Assembly (NCBI GenBank): GCA_000727475.1
Contig: KL647312.1
Location: 248,001 to 312,000, forward strand
Source: Sarcocystis neurona
Taxonomy: Eukaryota; Apicomplexa; Conoidasida; Eucoccidiorida; Sarcocystidae
Direction of reading: 5' to 3'
Length of the DNA: 64,000 nt
Shown here: positions 49,040 through 61,700 of the stretch, piece after piece
How positions within the stretch are numbered: position 1 is the first letter of the stretch
Layout of the letters: each line of letters starts with the position of its first letter
Translations under genes and position numbers: made by a program
Notes under the pieces: generated by a model
Told to the model about the DNA's origin: nothing
Databases searched by the model: none
Seen by the model: the letters and a program-made list of their open reading frames with translations, nothing else

Positions 49040-51366
49040 GACAAAGACACGCATAGCGTAAGGAAAGCTCTCATTTACAAAGCGGTGGATCTATTGCAAT
49101 TAGGCAGATACAAGTTCAAGATTGTATTGAGTCGGGACATACTGTGAGGGAAGTTGGCATACCTGCAGAAGCACACCTGCTGCACCGACTCCGGCCACCA
49201 GCCTGACAGCAGTTTTTCGGTTCAACGAAATAAAGACGAATCTGTCAAGTTGTTGCAGCCGTTGATACACAGAAGAAATGTCCACGGGTTGCAGTGGGAA
49301 AATACCGGCTGTCACCGAAACGTGAGGGCGAATGGGTCAACACGTACCTCCAGGACTGGCAGCACATACAATGATGCAAGGAATCAAACAGATCTCAGCC
49401 ACAAGCAAGGACAACAAAGTGACACTTTTGTTATTGCTAAGGTATACCTTCACACGTGTAGGCGTGAGACATTAATCTTGACCGGCCTACCTGCATATAC
49501 CGGAGTATATGTGCCTACCAGCGGCAGCCTGTACAGTCCTGTTGGAATACCCATGTCTGCATACGCAAGTTCTGTGATGTTCAACGACGTACACACATTT
49601 GTCTGTCCACCAGGGTATATATGCACCTGTGGGTTAACAGTTAAGGTGTACGCATGTGGGTTAATGTTTCACGAATAATTTCCAATTAGCGACGATAGTT
49701 CACCTTAAAATGTAATACGTGAGCTGGGGTAAGAACGTCGTGAGACAGTCTGTTACAAGGATTAAGTATGTTTCAGATGCAAAACCATGTGCCAGGCCAA
49801 TAATAATCCATTCTACGGATTCCGTATTCAGTGTCATACGAGTACTATTCAATGGAGGATACAGAGTCCGACCCACACCATATCCGTACTCAGAGGTTAT
49901 ATTCTGCATTAGTAAAACAGATCCTAGTTGAACTACGATATACGACACTGCATTCATTCATGATTCGCATGCACGCGCATCTTGGCATCCGTTAACGTCA
50001 TACGAACGTGTGCGCCGTCATTTTCTGTTGCTTGCTGAGATGCCCCATTGCTGCAGGAATTCACATACAGCAGCCTAGTTGGAGTTCTGAGCAGGTAGGC
50101 ATGTTTTACCGCCGAATGCTTACTATATCAGTGTATAATAACCAGCTTCCTCCCACTCGGATAAAAGGCGGTAAATGTCAACCGAGGCATCCACGTAGAG
50201 ATTCACATCCACAAGCAGCGTACGTACGTGTGCGCCCGTCCGCATACATTCCGACTCCTGTACGTTCAAACAATCACTCGTTCTTCCACAATGTTCAGGG
50301 TGCACGTTTGCCGCTACATATGATTTCCTTCGTCCGTACTTCTGTTGGGACCCTCCACCGCCCTCACATGGTGTACGAGGGCACGCGTGGATGTCTTGTG
50401 TACTTCCACGTCTCTGTGCCCGTGCTCCTCATGTGTAATACATTGTGCAATTCGATGTAAACTCCTGTGTGTGTACGTATATATGGTGTATACGTACAAA
50501 AATTAGTCCTTGCACATACCACGAACACACCTGTACGTCCGCCAGGCACGGCTCTGGATGTAGTTTCGCAGGTCATCTCGGCACATAGGTTCCAACTCGG
50601 CAGCGGCAGCGCCTTTGTCGGCATGTACTGCCCACATCTTCACGCGGACGCACACATGCATACCACGTGTGTGTGCACAGAATCACACGTCCAGATCCCG
50701 GCACATGTTTTTTATGCGGCAGTAGGAGTCCTGTATATTGTGAGACTTTCAGTATCGCTTTAGTAGAAGCAGCAGCCGGAGTAGGAAGTAGAGTTGTGTA
50801 AGGGAAGTGCAGTGAAACTAACAATCATACCGTTAGATGTAGTCGGGAGAGTTTTTATTGTATCATATTATGGAGATTCGCCACGTCCTGCGTGTATAAA
50901 TATAAGGAGATGCACGCACAACGTGCAAGGTGGTGCACAGCAGTGGAGGTATATTTGCTATCAATGTATGTGCCTGATGTAGGTGTGCAGTGCGTCAGTC
51001 CCACGGTAGCCCTCGGCGGCGAACGACCCCATGACAGAAGGAAGGTGTGAATTCAGTCAAGAGAAGGTTGATAGCTGACTTCTTAGCACTAGTTAATATA
51101 CACGCAGTCCGTGAGATGTTGTTAGAAACTGGTGCTTTCCTCTAGATGTTCGTGCACAATGAGGCACAGCAGCAGCGGCGGCGGCAGAGGAGGCAGTGCA
51201 GAGCGGTGCAGGCAGCAGGGCAGCGGGAGCCGGAGCGCCGCAGCAGCAACCGCAGCAGCGGGAGGAGGGGAAACAACAATCTCATGTGAAGGTCAAGTGT
51301 GTCTTTTTCTTTGCTTCGCTCATTTTCGTTGTGCACGAAGGAATCTCTGAGTCAACGTCTACGCAC

Positions 51367-52713
51367 ATGAACTCTGTTGCTGAAAGTGTCAGGCGGCCGT
51401 GTAGCGGTAGAAGACCCTTGTCTCGGTGCTGCCTTCACGTGGCTCGGGTGTCTCTACCAGCCGCAGCAACATCGATGCTTTTTGCCCTGTTTGCTGCCGC
51501 GTCTGTTGGAAGGTGCCCTGGCCCGATAAGCCGCGTGTCCGATGCCGTTCTAGTAAGAAAGGAGAAGACAACTTCGTGCGGTTCTGCGCCAATTCGTATT
51601 TACTGTCGTGACTGCAGACTGTACGCATGCAGCTGGGCTGGAGGAGGTCCGGTGGCCCGTAGGGAAACGTGGGGCTCGTTCCGAGCTTATCGGCTTTCGC
51701 GTCCGAAAAAACAACATTTCTGTGCCCGCTCCTTCTTCTCCGCCGCGTCAGCGTCTCCGCATGCTTATGGCCGCGGCTGTCACTTGTCCGTATCTCCTAC
51801 CACGCGGACGACGAGTTTACTCCCTGCGCCGCACGTAACACCAGGAGGGCTACAGCATAAAGCAAGAAGTGGAAGAGCGCACGTAAGAACCTCAGCAGCA
51901 AGTATCCTAATACCAGTAACGCCGACCTCAGCAGGAGCCACACCACCAGCAGCGCAAGTGACGCCGAGAGCATCAGCGGTGTCGCCCGCAGCAAGAGGAA
52001 CAGCACTTCTAGCGAAAACGGCACTAACGGCAGCAGTGACCATAGCATCAAAGACGACCACCGCAGGTGTCGCAGCAGCTCTATCCACAGCGTCAACGGA
52101 CCCATCGACAACCGTACAAATATGTGCAATAGTGCAAGAATCTGCGTCAAGCGTAGCGTGTAGTGCCTTGTGGGTGCCGTATTTCTTATGCCCCGACAGA
52201 CAAATCTGTCAGCTCTCCTCCCGAAGACCTCCGTACTCCTTTTCTGGCGTCACGCTAGATTCTCGTAAAAAGAAAAACTTTGTTGTCCCCGCGAAAACGC
52301 GCCCGGCTCTCTACCTCAGTAGCAGCCTACTGGAAATGCTGTGGTGCCGCGCTCATGCGAACAGTTTTACCCCTTCTCCTCCCACTGCACTTGCCACTGC
52401 TGCGACGAAATTCCGTCTTGCCGCCGTACCTGCACCGGATCCTGCGCCTGCGACCGTGTCTGCTGCTGCTGCGCCTTCTCCACTTGCTGTTGCACCTCGT
52501 CCTGCTGCTATCGCTGCTGGGGCTGCTGCTGCGCGAGTTGGCCCATCGCCGCAGCGTTCCTCCGACCCCACTGCATCAGTCGTTCTGCAGCAGCACGTTG
52601 TCGCTGGATTCGCCGCTACCCGTGTGCGGCAGCCGTTCCCTGAAGTTGCTCTTCAGCGCCAGCAGCAGCAGCCCGGGTGCCTTCCCCATTTCCTTGCATC
52701 GAAGTTTGCGACC
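51367..52713 (+). other. Leader of cysteinyl-tRNA synthetase: probable apicoplast bipartite targeting region
   Basis: Upstream of the conserved catalytic body the frame stays open for about 450 codons. The Met at 51475 begins [14 protein letters not shown], a compact signal-peptide-like core, followed by a Ser/Ala/Arg/Pro-rich, acid-poor stretch like an apicoplast transit peptide. The stretch from 52,350 to 52,690 is dominated by Ala/Pro and ends Gln-rich (LQRQQQQPG). Apicomplexans are reported to use single genes for some synthetases serving both cytosol and apicoplast. The GC-rich triplet composition can keep frames open by chance, so part of this could be 5' UTR or an unrecognised intron. 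Confidence 0.5.
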
Positions 52714-55700
52714 ATGAAGCCGGCTGACGGTATCAACGACCTCCAGAAGCAACAGACAAGAGAGAAGTGCTGCGGTACAGTCAGAGCGGTCGGCTCAGAC
52801 TGGCGGATGCCTACCAGAGAGGGCAAACTGATTACGGGCCTGGTAGTTAACAATTCCATGGCAGGAGGAAAAGTCGAGTTTATTCCGCAAGTAGGTGACT
52901 CTTCCGTACCTGTGTATACGGTGTCCGCAGAGCTTCATGCCGTTAACACTTTTTCTCGTGTGTGAAGTTATCCGTCTATAGCTTGACTCGTGTCGACATA
53001 CAAACGTTGAAGTGGCGCACGTGCGCTACCCAACATTTCGACGCGTAGAGAATCCTGCCGGTGGTGGTGGATTCGTAGGCAGTTTTTATATCCTTCTGTT
53101 TTCTCCCTCCCATTCGAGTTTCCCTCCGACGTTCTCCCCTATGTGCAGATCAAAGCATACACACTGCTTCTTGTTTCAGTGAACTGAACAGTTCACGCAC
53201 TGTCACCAGTTTTTAGAAGCAGCGCTGAAAGCGACTCTTGTGAAGCTTTTCTTACAAGTGATTACTTCTTCGTATAAAGATTAACATGTCGCAGGTCTCC
53301 TGTATTTGGCAAACATTTCAGTTTTGTTCCGTGGTTGCAGACGGTGTTTCACACACGCCCCTGTTGAGGTCCTTCACTTCCGGCAGGAACTCAGAGCTTG
53401 GATTTCTTACTGACAGACGTTTTAGTTCCCCAGAGTGCTTGAGGAGACTTCAAAGCTCCACAAATGCTGTCTTGACATATCTCTTTGTGTATACTTCTGT
53501 AGCGCAGAGTGTCTGGGAAATTATGCGGTCACGTGGCGCTGCAGGACCGAAGACTGGATTCTGTGGATTCTTTTGTGCGTCGGGATCATTCCAGAGCTTC
53601 TTCAGTAGCTGGCAACTTCTTCTGTAGTAGAAAAAGGCACTAGAAAGGCAGAATTTTGTGGAGTGCGTACTGGTAAAGGTTCGCCTGCTTCTTAAGGCGC
53701 AAGCGCGTTCAGAATTAACGGCATTAGCCAAAGTGACCAAGGAAAAGGCACACAAGCGGAGAAGTTCTCGGTATATGCGAGAAGGGAAGCAAATTAGGTA
53801 GCTCGCTACTGTCCTGAGCGACTTGACGTGACCCCCCACCCGCGTACGATAGCGTCTTCTACTGATCACGCGGAAGATGTGATTCGTGCTGTTTGTGCGT
53901 TGTTCGACAGCACCCTGCTGCTGCAACCGTCTGAGTTTCGGGCGGTGGCTCGGACGTGCGGAGGTCCTCTTGTCATTTGTAACAGAGTGCCTTTACCGTT
54001 GAAGTAATCTTGCCCCGCACTTTGGTAGCTTTATGGCGGCTTTGCGAATTTTCTAGTGAAGAAGGAGGGTTCGGCTGTCGTTTTTGCTGTATGTGCCGAT
54101 CGAATACATCAGACTGCGTTTTCTGTATTCCCGTTTGTTTCGGCACAAGTCAGTGTTTGAGCGTTTCAGCATCCGGCAAATATTCAGTCCCGCAACAAAT
54201 TTTTCGGTGGGGGCAAGTTTTCTCTTGCGTATCAGTGTTGAGTAGTAGATTTTTCTTTGATTCAGTCGTGTGCTCTGGACAAGTGTGTATGTGTTGGCGC
54301 CACTCGATGGGAAAAGTTCATTTGCTGTGAGTCCTGAAAGAGCAGGCGACCCCACGCGTCGTGTTACTCTTATGTTTATGGCTGCATTCGGCCTTGCGCG
54401 AGTCCCGTCTCGCGCCTCTCTCTGTGTTTTCCGGGGTTCTGGAGGGTTTGTGCTTGTTGTTGTCTGCAGTCATTTTGGTGGTCGGCTCCACTTTCTATAT
54501 TGTCGCTTGCTGACTTCTGTGCTGGACGCTTGCTGCTGCGTGCAGAAAGGCAACCGTGTGTGCTGGTACGCGTGCGGGCCGACCGTGTACGACGCCAGCC
54601 ACCTGGGGCATGCCCGCACGTATGTCACGTTTGATTTTATTCGGCGCATCATGAGCGACTACTTCAACTACGATGTTTTTCTGTGCATGAATATTACGGA
54701 CATCGATGACAAGATCATCAAACGCTCCGTGGAACGGGTAGGCCGCTGCTAACCGGCATGCTCTTTCCCACGGAGAATGGCGTTGTACTTGGGACACGAG
54801 TCGAGAGCAGGAAAATGCTGAGATGCAATCTGTGGGGGAGCAGAACAGCGAAGAGTTGGGGCGCCGATGACTAGTGGATGAAAACATTCGTAACAGCGGC
54901 TAAGAGAGATTCCGTGGTGGGCGTTCACATGCCGATTATACGAGAGGGGGCACTCTTGAAAAGGCGGGGGTGTATCTGAAGGACGGGGCTGCAGCCTAGT
55001 GATTCCTGCGGCTGCGCGAAAAGGCGTTGTGCTGTGGGGGAATACCAGACTGGATGCCGTAAGGGCTAGACGCCTTCTACGAACGTTGCTTTTGCGTGGG
55101 ACACCGTTCTTCGACGAGGTGTTACTCCTCCCCTGTTGCTGCAGGACTACGATGGGCTACACGTGGTCGCTGCAGGACTTCTCCGACTTGGTGTCGGTGG
55201 GCAGCACCAGGAGTTGAAGCACGGCAAATATGAATTATGGGTGTGTATTTATTGTATGTATGCACTTGCGTGTACACGCTGTCAACCAACCAGAAACACT
55301 GGGCACTGGGAGGCGAGAAATCTCGTGTTTTAAAGCGTCGTGGCCCGCTGTCCTGTTGGCGTACTCCATGTCTCAAAACTGTCTGTGTTGCATAAGATCC
55401 TTTCTATGCCACGTGTAGAATGCGTCGCCTTCTGCCCACCTTAAGTGCCACCCTAGTAGACAAAAGTGCAGCAGCAGAGGTTTGCTTCGAGATGTGCGAA
55501 TGCTGCCGTGTGTGCAGGTATGAGTAGTGCATCTATATGAGGAGAAGAGGCTTGAAGAGGGTCTGTGGGTTCAGAGTCGGAACACAGACCGTCACCGTCA
55601 CCTCACCGTCCGTGCATCTCTGCGTGTGCACGCTTGTACCCACCTGTTGTCACCGGATAGTCTTCCAGCACTGGTTGTCCATAGAATTGTACGTGTGTGC

Positions 55701-58700
55701 GTGTGTCTATTTTGCGGGGACAGGGCGGTTTCCTGGCTGCTCTAATTAACTCCTCTTCATGAACGTTTTTGTGATTTTTAGTTTCGCAGACCTATAATGT
55801 CCTGATTGCACGAGGGTGCTGGTGCGTGGAAGCCGTTGAAACGCGCATGGCACATATCCCGCAGTGGCTCAGCGGTCCACTATCCAGCGAGTGAAGCCTA
55901 CCAACAAGTGCTCGATGGACACTTGCGTCGGCTTGCGCGCTCTGTCTCAGAGCCGCTGTGACGCTCTTGCCTCTGCGTACGGACACTTGGCACACATGCT
56001 TACTAATCAGGGAGTAGGGACAGCTGACGTCTGCGATCTACTGTAAGTGTTCGCATGTGTGGGATGTTTCTTCTCAGGGCGTGAGCTTTCAGGAGTTGGC
56101 AAGACACTGGGAGAAGGACTTCTTCAACGATATGGCCGCTTTGAATGTCAGGTCTGTTTTGAACTGAAAGTAATGCCGTGTGTGCCGATTGTGTGTGGGA
56201 CTCACGTCTGTGTGTCTCCTTTTCTCCTGTGCTTTTCACTCCGCTTCTTACCGACCTCTCCGTCACGTCTAGTTTATCTGGTGCTGTCAACGTGTGAATT
56301 TCGATCTTTGTACTGGGCGTCTTTGTCAATCCCTACATTCCTCCAATAATATGGGTAGATTTTTGTGTGTCTTGACGCCCTCTCTCCCGGTTCACGCTCC
56401 CTGATCTCCTCGCATGCATTTCCTGGCTTTGAATCGTATCCGTTCAGCGGGGCGCACTCTTGTGGGGGCTGCAGTGTTTGAGACGACGGAGAAAGAGTGC
56501 AAGTAGGTAGATACCGGAGACGTTTACCGTGCCAGGGAGGCAAACTATAGAGGCATGCGTTGTTGGCCGAAGAACGTCGCCCGTGGTTCACTCGCAGATA
56601 AAAAGAAACTACCTCCGAGAAGAGCTGACTTGTTTTGCGTTTCTTTACTGCCACTCCCCATAGTATTCACATGTGGACGCGAACGTGAGTTTTTAAAAGT
56701 ATGCAAAGGCGGTCGAAGGATGCTTGGTCGCCGGGCGTGCTTGTTCGTGAGTAATGCTGCTACCGATTTCGCGTGTCTGGATCCGATTGCATAGGGGGGG
56801 CCGTTAACGGCCGTTGGTCTTGCGTGTGGTTCCCTCTCTTCCGTCGTGGAGGGGCGGCGTGTTGGTAGTGGAAGCTTGGCAACACTTCAAACCTGCAGCA
56901 CGTGCGGGATGTGGCTGTCCTTGCAGGTTGCCCACGGTGGTGACGCGCGTGAGCGAACACATTCCTGAGGTGCTGGCGCTAGTCGGACGAATTCTGAAGA
57001 ACGGATATGCATATGAAAGCCAGGGTTCCATCTATTTTGATACGCAGGCCTTCGATGAGAGCGACAAACACGTGTACGGCCGCATGGAGCCGTCATCCGT
57101 TGCAGATGAGTCTAGGTACGCCCAGCAGTAGGAGAGGTATTTTGGCGTGCGCCTCAACTAGAGTCCAGGGCGTCGAATTCTCTTTCTGGCTTGTGGTTGT
57201 GAATTCCGCTGCTGCGTCTGTGGGGACACAGTGCCGGCGTGTTCAGATCCTCTTTTTTGTTGAGCGACGTGGCTGCTTGTTAAGCTTTAATTTGCCGCCA
57301 ACGTGGGAACCGTAGTTTATACACAGAACTTCCGCTGCAGCGTCTGCGCGTCGTATCGTGACTTTGACGTGAGGCACACAGGGACGTCTGTGCGTGGCCA
57401 TGCTGCGCCTCGTATTTCTCTGTCTACGCCGATGTCTCGGGTTGCGTTTACGCGCAGTTGTGCCTCGATGCTGTGGGTATCCTCCTGTCCCGTCTTGCCA
57501 CCACGTAGGCATATGTATGCTTGTCTCAACACCCACGTCTACTGCACTATTGAGGACGTGCACTGTAACCACTTTGCAACGCGAAGCGTATCGTGTGTGC
57601 CTAGTTTCTGTTTTACACCAGCCGTCTCGCGTGTGACCTTATTCAGCTATACCACCTTCTTTCTGGGTGTGTAAGTATCTTCTCCTTGCCCGGCGTAGTT
57701 GTGCCGTTGCAGACTTCCGACTCATACAACTGTTTCGTTGTTTTTGCTATCATGCTGTAGAGCCCTTGAGGGCGAAGGAGAACTTGGAATCACCTCTTCG
57801 GAGAAGCGACACCCATGTGACTTTGCGTTGTGGAAGAAAGCGAAGGAGGGCGAGCCGTCGTGGGATTCTCCTTGGGGAAAGGGTCGTCCAGGCAAGTGTC
57901 TTTGTTTCCTTAGACGCTGAGTTTGCTGGATGCACCGTACATGTGTGCCCCTTTCTCTGTGTGGGACTGAGTGAATCGAAGCGACTCGTGCGTTCGCCTG
58001 TTTCTACGTAGCGCTGCGGCTGTGCGTGTGCGCCACCACAATATTTTTGTAGATGGGTGTGTCATTCTTTCGTGGCCGTCGCCGTCTGCTGCGGTCGCTT
58101 GCACTGAACACACCTGCATAAGCGTCCGTAACCAGGCGAGCTCGCCACCTTCCCTCTCCACCTGTTACAGTCTTCTCGTACAGACGAGGAGCTTCTACAA
58201 CAGAAGGTTGCTCTGCGCGTCGTCGCTGGGGGAACTGCTGCAGCATTTTCAGAAAAATGTGTTTGCCGATTGACTTTCACCTTTGGGTCGCACGGCGAAG
58301 AGGAGGAGGGAGTGTAACGCAATGAAATAACTCTCGTGTGTCGCTGGTTGCGCGAGCTGTTCGCGGTATGCTTCGTGTTGCGTCAGAGCTCCGGTGGGGC
58401 AGGTGTAGTTGCAGTGCAGCAGGCACTCGGATGATGCTAGATAGAACGAAACAAATGAATATCTGTGCCGTGGGAGTGCTACTTGTCTTAGTTACTCGGA
58501 GCCTTGCAAAGAAGCACGCAGTTGAGGTCGCTTCTTCGCTTGCGTCGGCCAGCGGCGTACGTGTGCGTTGCTTACGGGTCTGCTGTGCTGCTCAGCGTGT
58601 TGAGAAGATCCAGCGTCTTGTTTCCTCTCGAGAATTTGTTGCGGAAACTGCCGTGCTGCAGGCGAATACATTTATAAACGATTGAAATAGTGCAGCCTGC

Positions 58701-61700
58701 TCTACAGGCCAGCTGGCGAAACCAAAAGGAAGTTTGTAGCTGTTACATTAGCGGAGAGATGGCGCGATGTTGTCTCCTTTGTAGCAGATGTCTCCTTTGT
58801 AGCAAAAGAGACGTGGCATTCAAGAAGACTTGAATCACCAAATGAAGTAGTCATTACTTGAACCTCAGTCAGACAAGCCGCTATCCTTTACCTAGCAGAT
58901 GCAAATGCAGGCTCCTCTTTTTTTTAGTGCGGGGCGAGAAAGAGGCGATGGCACCTGTCTTTTTGAACTCCCTGGGCAACCGCCAGAATTTCAATTTTCC
59001 TGGAGAAGTAGCGGGACGAGGCGTCTGTGTGAGGCACTACCTAAGACGCAGGTAGATCAACTTCCTCGTGGCTTCTTCGTAAGGCGCTCCGTGCTGTGAG
59101 GTGGGTGGACAACAACAGTGGAGTAGTCGGTGCTACTTGTCAAGGTTTATGCGTCTTCTTTCTCGTCTCTATGCCACTGAGATTCTCAGGCTGGCACATC
59201 GAGTGTTCTGCCATGGCTGACAGTGTTTTCCCCTTTCCGCTGGACATCCATAGTGGCGGCATCGACCTTCGATTCCCCCATCACGACAATGAGCTTGCGC
59301 AGTCAGAAGCAGCCAATGATACGCCTCATTGGTAAGCGGACATTCGTGTAGGTCATTTGCGGCACAGCCGCCTTCGATTCTTGTTTCCCTAGTGTGGAAC
59401 GGACGAGTGATCCCGAGAGTGACAAACCTGACGCATTGGCCTTCGCGCACTCGTGGCGGACATCTGTGTAGCTGTGAAGAAGAAGGAACATCGTTCCACT
59501 GATCAGCTCGAGCAGCTGCATTCGTCATTCCGGTGTCCGGTACACTGTCCTAAGTTTGCACTGCACGTCCGCGACAGTCGTCTCAGCTTGTTTCTCGTCA
59601 GTTGCATGCGCCCGTACCGCCAACGTGCCCGTCAGTTGCTCTCGGCGGCTACTGTTGCTCTCCTTAAGACGCCTGTCAATGGTGCTGTTGACGTAGCATT
59701 TATCCGCAGAAACCTCAATAAGGAGACAGAGCTGCTGACGCCGATGTGTCTGCCCCCAAAGAAATTTCCCGCAAAAGATTTCCCTGTTTTGTTCGTCAGC
59801 GCTTGTAATTAATCGTGTGCTGCTCCTCTCCGACTTGTGTACTGGTTCAGGGGAAACAGCTGGGCTGCGGTGGCACAAGTTGGTGTCATGCTTTGCTCGC
59901 CTACCACTGGAAGCTGTGTGCCTTCACAAGCATTTAGCAAACGTCAACTCGTGTTGTAGTTCTGCACTTATCTGTAAACACGAAGATGAGTATACTTGTG
60001 CACCAAGAAGCACGCACGTGTATACGCTTGGGGATCATACGTGTACGTACGCACGTAGAGACACGACGGTGTCGAACGTATATGATGACACACACGTGCC
60101 ATGCAGCTTGCAGTGCGATCTGCGGCGCTAGTGCGTCGTGTTGGTCATCTTTCTGTAGCTTGACGTGATGGATTTGTTTCACGATTTCCTCTTGCGGGAT
60201 TTCCTGTAGGGTAGTCGCCGCGGCGCAGGAGCAGTAGCGACGGTGGCAGCACCGGAAGTGGCCAGCGGGATGATAGCAGCATCGCAGCAGTAGCACACAC
60301 AGTAGTCGGAGGCTACTGAACTGCTGTTGGAACAGCAGTTCCAACAGTAGCCGCCGAACAGCACCAGCAGCGACAAGAGCAGCAGACACGTTTTTGTGGC
60401 CTGATGCGTACGGCTTGGCTGTTTGTACAGGGTCAATTACTTTCTTCACTCCGGGCATCTGCATATACGAGGCGCGAAGATGTCGAAGTCGCTGAAGAAT
60501 TTTGTCACCATAAAAGAGTGTCTCACACGTTTTTCCCCGCGGCATCTCCGGCTCCTCTGCCTGATGAACCGGTGGGTGGCCAGTCTCTTTGGATTTCGTT
60601 TCAAGAGCGTATACCCCAGCGCGCGTGCAGCATACGTAGTCAGCTGTTGGCGTACTCGGCCCGCAGAGCGGACGCGCGGCCAGGGCGCTCTAACCTGCCC
60701 GTCCTTCGTGCTTTTTAGGGGCACTCCGTGAGGTGGGTTTAGTTTACAGTGCGTTTATAGTCTTGTTTTGCCGATCAAGATGCCTGCATTTAGTCCAACC
60801 GGTGGTAGATATTCAGGTCTCGCAGGGCGAACATACCACATTCCTGTGTGTCGACTCACTTGTGACAGCACATACTGCAGATGATGTATAGACACAAATG
60901 TGGTCCTCTTTGTTTTACCTAGGCTCCCTGTCATTCTTCATTTTGTAGGGAATCGGTCGTTGTTGCAGGTGGGACTCTCTGATGAACTATAGTCCGGACG
61001 GGGAGACAATGCAGCAGGCTGTGGACGTGGACCGCAGTTTTGTAGATTTCTTCGCGTTGGTGCGCGCAAAACTGCGAGACGCGATGCCCATCGCTACACA
61101 TTCGCAGAAGTGGGATGCAGCCGAAGTTGCTTTGAGCGACGAGCTGCAGTGTGCTAAGGAACAGGTCAGCGCAATCATAAGACTCAAAATTATACTGCAT
61201 CGTGAAAGGGGAGATACGTACAGAAGTGGAGTTGCGGAGAAGAAGTGACTGTCACTACATTGGTGTGTGCAGAAAGACAAGGCCTACACTGAGAGGAAAG
61301 GAGAGGAGACAGTACTACAATCCAAGACGAAAAGTAGAGATACAGGCGCATCACAGTGGGAACCGGCTTCTAGGAAGATTGCAGGGAGCCACATTGTGAC
61401 CGCGGCGAGAAGAGCGGCGCGGGCAGGCAGAGATGAGTCGGTGGATTCTTAAAGTAGAAGTGCTAGACGTGCTAAAGGACGATCGTTTCATCTGTACTCG
61501 CGTACATTTGCTTATGTAACTTTACCTCTAACATTCCTCGTATCAGCGTTGGTGAGACGCCATTTTTGCCCGCCTGCGTATGTGCGTCCGTACAGATGCA
61601 TATTTACCATTAGATTTACATACTTGTACAAACAAACGGCCGCCAGTTATATAGCAAAAGAAGCGATCTCATTCACCGCAACACCGAGACCTGTACGGAT

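Larger units (their letters stand above)
43591..51366. other. Long poorly coding region
   Basis: Nearly 8 kb holds no gene I can model. It is richer in TG/CA-type simple sequence than the rest of the window and contains local duplications (listed separately). Open stretches without motif include plus 49154-49678 (174 codons) and minus 46603-47049 (148 codons). Minus 46177-46485 encodes a hydrophobic stretch (YVLLKTSLVLSILAFQMSYT) that could be a membrane exon. The right end leads into the synthetase gene and should hold its promoter. Confidence 0.45.

Noticed and set aside
51780..52150. Minus-strand Leu/Ala-rich ORFs opposite the synthetase leader
   Set aside because: They are antisense shadows of a GC-rich triplet region; the plus frame is continuous with the catalytic domain.
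58771..58804. Direct repeat tgtctcctttgtagca, twice
   Set aside because: A 16-bp repeat at 18-bp spacing inside intron 5, with no further copies nearby; probably a small slippage event.
59934..60545. Minus-strand 203-codon ORF
   Set aside because: It lies across synthetase intron 6 and exon 7, and exon 7 encodes KMSKS on the plus strand, so this is a shadow.
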